Assembly (NCBI RefSeq): GCF_037975245.1
Contig: NC_092562.1
Location: 2,198,501 to 2,262,500 of the forward strand
From: Apostichopus japonicus
Lineage: Eukaryota; Echinodermata; Holothuroidea; Aspidochirotida; Stichopodidae
Reading direction: 5' to 3'
Length of the DNA stretch: 64,000 nucleotides
Made by a program: the position numbers and the translations under genes. Each line of letters opens with the position of its first letter. Position 1 is the first letter of the stretch. Below are positions 50,824 through 64,000 of the stretch, piece by piece. The notes below the pieces were generated by a model. That model did not search any database and was not told where the DNA came from. It saw only the letters and a program-made list of their open reading frames with translations.

Positions 50824-53800
50824 TCAACTACGTCGTTCTTTTGCCCTCTTTCGGCAAATCACGACAGCCGTCAGTAGCACACCTGCTTTCATCCTTACGT
50901 CCAGGTCACGTGGGAAGCTTCCCTTGATCCCGCTGGTCATCCGAGGACAAAATTCACCAATTCTGTAATTCCCACCTTGCGAAAATACCTGAATGATTAG
51001 AAGAGACTGATCCCGTTCCTTCTGATGTTTCATACTAAAATCTCATTTCGATAGAAATCATTTGATTGTGACTGGCCAAGTCTCATTTCAAATAATGGAG
51101 TTAAAAAGTCCAACATTTTTGAAATTTCGATTTCGATTTTTAACTGTGCCACTGTGAAAAGTGTCCGCCCGAAGAAATACTGAAGAGTTGCATCAAGTTC
51201 TGTAATTACCCATTTATAATCTTTCAATTTGTGGAGAAGAGAAAAATGTAGGAGAGTGTCTAAGTTTTAATTTGATTATCATCTGATCTTGCGTAATACT
51301 TGGCAGGTATGAACAAAAGGAAAGAAAATTAACCCACAAAGCTGCATTAATATCTTTTCTTTCTTTTTCTTTCTCTTCAAATCTTGGTATTACTTTAATC
51401 ATTTCAGTTTGTCTCTTATCCTCTCTTGAGGACATCCACTTTATAAAATCTTACACTTATAGATAACTTTGCATTGTTTTGTCTGTTTTTGTCTTTACTT
51501 ACATTGTACATGCTGCCTGAAACTGGTCTGACAAGCAAAACCGATTCTCCATTCTCATTCAAAATTTCATACTGCGGATTTGAGAGTGTCTCTTTCCTAG
51601 AAGAAAAAAACACAATATAGATTTTCATTTCATACTCTGATTCTTAAACCATAGATCTACTTTATTCCATTGCCTATCAAAATATAAAGATAGATATTTG
51701 ATGTAATTATTTATAATACTTACTTTAATAGCTGGAAATTTCCTTTGAAACTTTCATGAGTGTTCCATGATTGTTGGAACTGTGCCATTCAATATATTCT
51801 TAGTATGACAAGAAGCCTGAAATCTTTGTGGCGACAATGACCAATTGCCAATGGATATAATTGCCCAGCCCGTGACCACTTAAAATGCCATCATAATTAA
51901 AAGATACAAAACAATTGCCTTTTGTGAAGCTAATGGTGCAAAAATGCTGCAAAGTATTACTGTGGATATAATTCACAGAGTATAGGCCTAGTACTGATAG
52001 TGTACATGTGACTGTTCTAGAAATGTTTTAAGACAAACATGAAATTCTTTCCTTTTTCTTGGAGCCAGGAAGGTACTGAATGTAAAGTAGCAGTCCTGTA
52101 CATGTACATTGGTAGACTAATACTGTATGCCCTTGAAGATATTTGAGACATCTACAGTATGTTGCTACGAACAGTAGTTTATGCTGTCACAATTTCTAGA
52201 TTGCACAATCGGCACACTTGAAGCAAGTAGGTGTGACATGAACAGAAGCAAGTTGAGCCCGAATGGACACTCACGTAATCTTAACATATCCGATCAAGAC
52301 ACCAGGAAGAGACGAGGGAGTGTTGTAATGAATACCGGCCACACAGTCGAAGACCCTGAGTGCGCCTCTCTTCTGAAAATCGTTGACTCGAAACACTTCT
52401 CTGTACAGGTTGTTTGCGAAGACTGACGAGGACACATGTTGGGCATGGTACACCTGGAATCAAAAGCAAATTATGACTATTCGTAGAAAGGAAATGTTTA
52501 CTAGAAGGACGTTGAACTGTGACCTCGATATAATTTGATATTTAATGAGGAGTTCTACCTTCATGACATTTAATTCCACGTTTGACAGTGCTTGCTTCAA
52601 AAGATATTCCCTCAAGTGAAAAAGTTATGCATCTCAACTTTGATATTCACAAACATCTCTTTTACCATCACTTTAATCAATTCAGATATAATGTAAGATC
52701 TAGTTCAACCTGGTTCTGTCCTACTGTAATCACAGACAAATGGGATCTGTTGCAACCATGACTAACAGCTAAATGTAAACAAGTTCATACTGTAGCATAC
52801 CTATAGCTGCACAATTATAGCCTTGCCTATTTATATACAATGATAACAGACACAGAGCTTAAACTAAGACTGGAGAATAATTTCCCTCCAACAGTCTTGA
52901 ATGTTATAAATGTCATGTGTGCGAAGACATTGAAGATCTTACACATACATTATCAATGCACAAATCTGCTAAACACACAGTTACATTTGTAAAGTAATTT
53001 ACTCTGATCATTTCACGTACAGCACTTTGTTAAATGCAAAATAATGACATCCAGTAAACTATTCTATGATACCAGTTACACTTTGCTGTAAACTTCTCTT
53101 CATGGCATGGAGCATCATCTACATCTCTGAAGAATCACATTTGGTTCAGTAAATTTCAAAACCAAATACCAAATATACCAAATAGACTTACAATTACTCC
53201 CGAGGAGTCGTGCACCTTGAAGGAGCTTCCGAAAGTTGATTTCTCATCGATTTTGTAAACATCGAGATTAACCAAGCCTTCGAGGCCAGGCAATAAACCA
53301 GGGATTGTTGCAATCTATGCAGAGAGGAGAGCAAAGACGAGGAAATCAAGTCCTTTGGAGTATTTTTGTTTTCCAAAGAACATGCGCCATCTGTGCATTT
53401 TCCTCTGTGATTAGTTCCAGTGTGATATTGATTAAAATATGTCAGTAATGGTGAAGTCACACACTCTCAGACCTACCAAGTTGTCTTTCACAAAATTAGG
53501 GAGCTTTACAATTTTTCCATCGCAAGAAATTGGGAGATTAGGGAATTACAGAGAGAATTGAGCAAAATCCGACTATAACAAATCTAGCAATATTAAAAGC
53601 AACATAGAAACTTTTTTATTATCTTACTCATCATCTTGACATAATAAACTGTATGTTAGGGGAATGTAGTTGTTGCACTATTACTGTATGTACATTAGAA
53701 GAGAATGTGAGATTGCCTTAAGAAGAACCAGGAGAGTCTGCACAATGTTGTATAATCATCCTCAATAGTGTCTAACTTCATCCTCTCGAATATAAATGTC

Positions 53801-54034
53801 TGGCTAATGAGAAGCCAGATAACATAGATGATTCTAGCACATAGTGATAACACCTTTACACACTGAGTCAGAAACAATTGTCAACTTACTTCGTATGATG
53901 GTGGCTGTTCTCCTACACATGTAGGTGGGTTTCCTGTGATAGCCCATAAACTCTGAGAAGCCCCCATTAAATCCTGTTGACCTTTGCTTTAGTTTCCCAG
54001 TTTAAACGATTGTAAATTAATCAAGTGCTCAGAT
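50824..54034 (-). CDS. Phospholipid scramblase-like gene, copy 3 (intact, compact)
   Basis: Coding exons are 53967-53890 (ATG at 53967; exon from 54034), 53314-53192, 52453-52275, 51596-51503 and 50988-50824 (TGA). Together they give 639 nt and 212 residues with matching phases. By residue: 1-26 begins MGASQS (N-myristoylation-type) and ends in PPSYE, a PPxY motif; 34-40 LPGLEGL; 85-90 REVFRV; 117-124 PGVLIGYV; 134-138 PQYEI; 183-193 FPRDLDVRMKA; 193-203 a short hydrophobic run followed by a basic tail. Order and motifs follow the Pfam Scramblase family, whose members move phospholipids between leaflets at membranes. Differences from PLSCR1 are the short length, no multi-Cys palmitoylation cluster, no DADNFG-like segment before FP-DLDV, and a C-terminal helix of only about 11 apolar residues. 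Introns are 0.2-0.9 kb, the shortest of the three copies. It is the best candidate for a functional gene. Confidence 0.82.
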
Positions 54035-55308
54035 CTACAGCATCTATGGAAAGATGATGCAAAATTAAATTTGAATGTGATCTGGATACATACATACCAT
54101 AAGATGGCGGGCCACACCTTTATTCCAGCCCTAGAACCTAAATATAAACCAATCTTAAAAATCCATCTTGACCTGAGAACATACAAAACCAAAACACAAT
54201 ACTGCCACCTGTTTAGTACCCCAATGCTCATTCCCATCACTCCCATCCCCAAGGGGGGAATAACCAGCTGGAACTCATAATATAGGCTACTACTGTATAG
54301 ATACAACCAGGGAATAGGCCATGTGTGTTATTTGCCTAGCCGCTTTATGAATAACACAGGCATAACTTCTCTTCCTCCATCTGTCATGTGAGTAACATGA
54401 GGCATTAAGTTCCCACTAGGTAGATGAAACGTACATCGGATATAGTATGCATAACATTGTCAATTTTCATCACACTGACAGAGTAAAAGGATATATAATG
54501 TGTAATGAGATGAAATCTGAAGACAGTACTGATTGTTAGTGTGTCTATCATATAGCAATTATCTCTTACTCTGGTTTAGAGAATCTGCCTCCTAGAAAGA
54601 TTGTGAAACTTGATTATGGGATGGGGCTTCTATACATGCTGTACCATGCCTTAGACCGAGCACTTTAGAAGTAGACCTTTAGGATAGGCCAACTACTTTA
54701 CAATACACAGAATAACATCATGCCTTCCTTCACAGGACTTCCTGTAGACCTAGCTGTTGTGTACACTGTAGGTCTAAGTATTAGATTATCATGGATGGGA
54801 AGGGCTTAATCAACAATGTATGTCAAGCCTACAGTGGTTGAATTTTGCCGGTACAGTTAACAAAGTGAATGAATGAATCTTCCGTTTAGTTATAATAGGA
54901 AACCAAATCATCCCAAGCATCAATTTGCAGTGTGCTAGTTGCTTGCTCAAAATCAAATACGCTAAACCTGAGGAGAGGCCTAGCCTGCACAGGGTGTAAA
55001 TTCCTGTCCGTCAATACAAACACAATCCAAATGCTGATAGTGATAGCTGTGAACAGAACTTGGATACAGGTTTCAAATAAAAAGTGAATGCTTCCTTGCC
55101 CTTTTTCATTATTAAACCATATAATATTCATTATTAATATTATACTCATAATTATTATATTCATGATTAATAATCATTATTAAACCGTACCTGTTACAAG
55201 GTTGTGTAGGCCTAAGCATACCAAGTTAGAACTCTCGCAGAAAACCTACATACAGATATCCCATACAGACTACCCTACAAAGTACGTTGCTTTTCGTTGA
55301 TTACATAC

Positions 55309-55515
55309 CAGACTGCAGGCTGAGTACAAATGGTATCCTATTATTTTTGCCTCATCCTCCTTCTTTCATAGAATTATGTATTTCTGTGTCTTCTTCCTAG
55401 CGTTGTATCTTCGCTTCGAAAGAATGAATAAAAAGTGTTATACCCCAAGCAATAAGTTGATCAGCAAGGTACGTATGAGTTCAGTTGGTTATTTGCTACC
55501 CTTTACACTGTACTT
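55309..55515 (-). promoter_or_regulatory. Putative promoter and 5' noncoding exon of scramblase copy 3
   Basis: This corresponds to the blocks at 15.7 and 40.3 kb. The donor is exon end 55309 followed by GTATGT. The conserved words around 55,410-55,510 match the other copies, but the TATA-like position is more degenerate (TTTTTATTC on the minus strand). The Ig receptor gene starts 2.7 kb away on the opposite strand. Confidence 0.38.
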
Positions 55516-56349
55516 TTTTCTTTTCATGTTGTGATTCACCCGGCGGGTGTACCAGCCTTAGTTAGATCCCCTTGTGGAGAATGTCAGGCCGGATATATTT
55601 CAACACATAAATTTGTTTGCCTCCCACTCCCAGGGAATTATTTTGACCCACAAAATATGTTGACCTTTGACACCGACCCTAAACACCTCTATCTGCACTA
55701 TTTTAAAATTCCTCTCATCATTACATACATGACGTGTGGTTGATCGTTGTTCCAAAATGTTGACAAGCAGAAAATGGCCAAAAAAACAAAACAACTAAGT
55801 TTCTTAACCTTTGACCCATGCAGTCATCAATCAAGCTGACACGAGTTTACATGGTCAGGCACCTAACCACCAAGTTTGAACTTGATCGGACTTACTGTCT
55901 AGGAGGAGTTTCGGTAGGCCTATTAGTGAATCATTCGAGGTGAAAAATATGTTTTTTCAACAAGTGAATACGGACCATGACAACCAATATTCCATCATGC
56001 CTCAGCCGAACCTAAGCTATCCTAATTAATTAAAAAAAACTATTTAGGCTTATACAGCATTCCACAGTCATTTTACTATGATTGAGGTGAAACAGTATTT
56101 CACTGTGTGAGCCCCCCCCCCTCCCCCCCACACACACAAATGATAAAGCACTCAGTTTATGGTAAACCAAACAGTCAGTCTGCATTTGGAATATTCTCAG
56201 ATGCAGCTAGATCAATAACAGTGAAGTTGCAGAACAGCAGGTTCATTGTTATGACCTAACGAAGCGAAAGTCCCAACAAGTTCCCAACAGAATATACGTA
56301 GTAGCACTACCGTTGGATTCTATGCAATGCAGCTTACTGCATATAGGAC

Positions 56350-57145
56350 CATGGGCGTCAGCAGGTTTCAGAGAGTGAGGGGGACACTATACTATCTAAG
56401 CGGAGCGCCACCATTAGTTGGCGCGTAGCGTACCAGAAAATTTTGGGTACATAAGACCCCCTAGATCGCAGGAGACGGCCTTCCTGAGTCGTTTTTAGTT
56501 ACATCAGAACCAGATCTGTGAGGAGAAAGTTTGTCTCACAAAACTAAATTCCGACAGAAAGTACTGGTAGAAAGATGCCGTTCTGACACCAAGGGAGACG
56601 AATTACACAGCGTCCATCTCAAACGAAATATTTTCGGTAGTTTGGTATCATATAATACCCTGCATACAGGCAGAATACTGTCTGTAGGGCCTAAAATATA
56701 TGATATTACCTTCCTGGTGGGGTCTTCGACTTGTTTTCAAGTTGACTTGCGTCGTTTTCTCTGATTCACAGTGTAGGGCAAGGGGAATTCCATTTCTGGC
56801 GAGAAGGGGTGCTTCCACAAAACACTCTAAAACATCGTTCAAACATCGCACAAACTTTTATCAGAGGTCTCGGACGAAGCGGGGAGGGTGAATATCGGAG
56901 GAAGGGGGATAAAGGGCCAAGCACTGTTCTAATTTCCAGCGCAATTTATTGATAATGATTCTTAAGTTAGATTCTACTTGAATCAGCTCAGCAATTGTGA
57001 TAGAAAATCGCGCATATGCATGTGATTTTTTAATAACTGCTCTGAAAAGTGGGGGGGGGGGGGGACAAATGATATGATATCCTCTCCACTTTTGAAAGTG
57101 GGGGGACATGTCCCCCCCCCCGTCCCCCACCTGTTGACGCCCATG
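56350..57145. mobile_element. hAT-like element between scramblase 3 and the Ig gene
   Basis: The ends CATGGGCGTCAGCAGG and CCTGTTGACGCCCATG are inverted and flanked by TATAGGAC on both sides (56342-56349 and 57146-57153). Length is 796 bp. The interior has a block (56,398-56,490) that recurs inverted and twice at 26,915-27,190. No transposase frame is recognised. Confidence 0.92.
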
Positions 57146-58213
57146 TATAGGACCGTAGTCGATCATAAATTTTGCAAAAAAATGTTTTCAAAGACATCTT
57201 CCAAATTACGACCATGTTGCACGGAGATAAATAAGGGTTTTACGACGGGCCAGAGTAGTTACCTGTGTCTTCGCAAACTCAATTGTTAGGCTTTATGATT
57301 ATTAGATGGTGTATAACGGAATCAGAAGTTGGAGAAAAAAGAGGGCGCCTGACATTAATTGCTTGGCTGGATTTATTGTGTAGCCTCTTTAAGGCGTTAT
57401 TGATATTGTTTCCGTACCGAGACTTCGCCTACATATCTAACAGCGTAGGCCTGTATACATGTCTAAAGAGAAAGAGGGGAGCGAGACTAAAAGCAAACAG
57501 GCTATCAGACTAGAAGTTTTAATGCTTAAACGTCTAACTTGGCTTTGAAAATCCTGAACCCGGAAAACCGAATGGAAAGTAATTTATTGAGGAAGTCGTA
57601 CGCCCCTCGCACAATGTCAAGTATATAGTAAAAGTGGTACAGGGCGCACGTTATAACTCTGTTGTGAACAAATCTCTTTTCATTAAGCGGGCTAGCGAGC
57701 CGAGAACAGCCAAAGGGCTAAGATCATGATGATGATTTATCTACGAATGGATACATATATATCTTTAGCGACCATGTAACTTGTCTGTAATGCGACAAAG
57801 CAATTATAAATATATTTAGTTTGTTTCACTAAAATTGCAGGACATAAAGTACATCGACATCGATGGAAGCATGCCAAGGGACATATGACTAACTGTCGAA
57901 TCGCTTGATCACTGACGGAGAGCTACCCACTTAACTCAAATGATTTCACTTTCGAAATACATTTAAAACAATAAAAAATATTATAAACCTATATTAACAA
58001 ATTAAATTCGGTATTTATATTAAATGAACACAACATAGATGTATATATTTGATTATTTCTGTACGCAGGCCGAGCCTCGATGAGTGACAATCATATATAT
58101 TTCCGTGTTTCTGTGGATGGGAAAGTACTGTTCAATTAATATATTGAAAATTGAATGTTGCATTTATCGCGAACACGGTGTTGACATAGGCATCTCGTAT
58201 ATGGACAAGGAAA
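57146..58213. other. Region upstream of the Ig receptor gene
   Basis: No coding feature is seen. It must include the 5' UTR and promoter of the Ig gene, but no TATA or initiator could be assigned. The frame at 57265-57513 shows no recognisable domain. Confidence 0.4.
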
Positions 58214-63644
<5,431 letters not shown>

Positions 63645-64000
63645 GTAAGTATAAGAATGGTTTTCTTTGTTTTATGGAATTGCTTGAAAATGCATGCTTT
63701 GCTGAAATGGTTCGGTTAGAAAAAAAATCAGTGTTTCATTTGAGTGGATACGCCCGCTTGGTCATAGTTTAGATGAATGTTTTCAAGCAGTGTTATGGTA
63801 TTTTATTCATCCCGTAATCACTTCCTTATATATTGTTGCAACTCTGCTTTACTATACTGATAGGTATGGTTAAGGTGGGATGTAAGGCATGGGTGCAGTG
63901 ATCCAATTTTGATGTTGGCTTGCCTTTATAGCAAGCCGGGTGAGCTAGAAAATACAGACTAGTCGGGTGATCTAGAAAATACAGACTAGTCTATAATTAT

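Larger units (their letters stand above)
47340..55640. repeat. Tandem unit 3 of the triplicated block (compact)
   Basis: This is the shortest unit. It has the same left-edge sequence (47,700-48,540), 49-bp minisatellite, five scramblase exons and conserved upstream block. It lacks the Gypsy, the APE-type LINE fragment, the 37,989-type hAT element and the PB1/SAMD3-like cassette. Sequence at 55,560-55,640 recurs at 47,340-47,420, so that word lies just outside each unit end and may mark the duplication edge. A tandem triplication of about 110 bp at 48,550-48,880 is private to this unit. Confidence 0.8.

Noticed and set aside
54886-55164. Minus-strand frame with one hydrophobic segment, upstream of scramblase copy 3
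   Set aside because: It has no counterpart in units 1 and 2, no clear splice sites and no recognised family, so it is kept only as a note.

Overview
This is AT-rich eukaryotic genomic DNA from an animal. Short coding exons with consensus splice sites sit in long, repeat-filled introns. The transposon mix, the frequent TAGGCCTA words and the gene families suggest an invertebrate deuterostome, most likely an echinoderm such as a sea cucumber. That assignment is inference; no species-diagnostic gene is present.

Layout. About 85% of the window is three diverged tandem copies of one block: unit 1 (about 1-21,570), unit 2 (about 22,440-45,110) and unit 3 (about 47,340-55,640). Each unit carries, on the minus strand, a five-coding-exon gene for a compact phospholipid scramblase-like protein. 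Exon boundaries and phases are the same in all three. Copy 1 (225 codons) and copy 3 (212 codons) splice into intact frames. Copy 2 has lost the splice donor of its first coding exon and is probably a pseudogene. A block upstream of each copy, with a conserved splice donor, is a likely promoter plus 5' noncoding exon.

The units differ mainly by insertions: a Gypsy-type retrotransposon, CR1/L2-like LINE pieces, several hAT-like elements (some with clean empty sites in a sister unit), a transposon-derived PB1/SAMD3-like pseudogene cassette in units 1 and 2, and minisatellites of 44, 49 and 54 bp. There is also a perfect 456-bp GAAA array.

Between units 1 and 2 (21,574-22,110) lies a tandem dimer of about 324 bp per monomer. 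Each monomer has tRNA-like pol III A and B boxes followed directly by a type I hammerhead ribozyme with a minimal stem III. The second ribozyme has a complete catalytic core; the first has lost G8. This resembles animal retrozymes or hammerhead SINEs and is the most unusual object here.

At the right end (58,214 to beyond 63,644, plus strand) is a separate gene for a type I membrane receptor: a signal-peptide exon, three Ig-like domain exons and a transmembrane exon, all joined by phase-1 introns. It is head-to-head with scramblase copy 3. Its cytoplasmic part lies outside the window.
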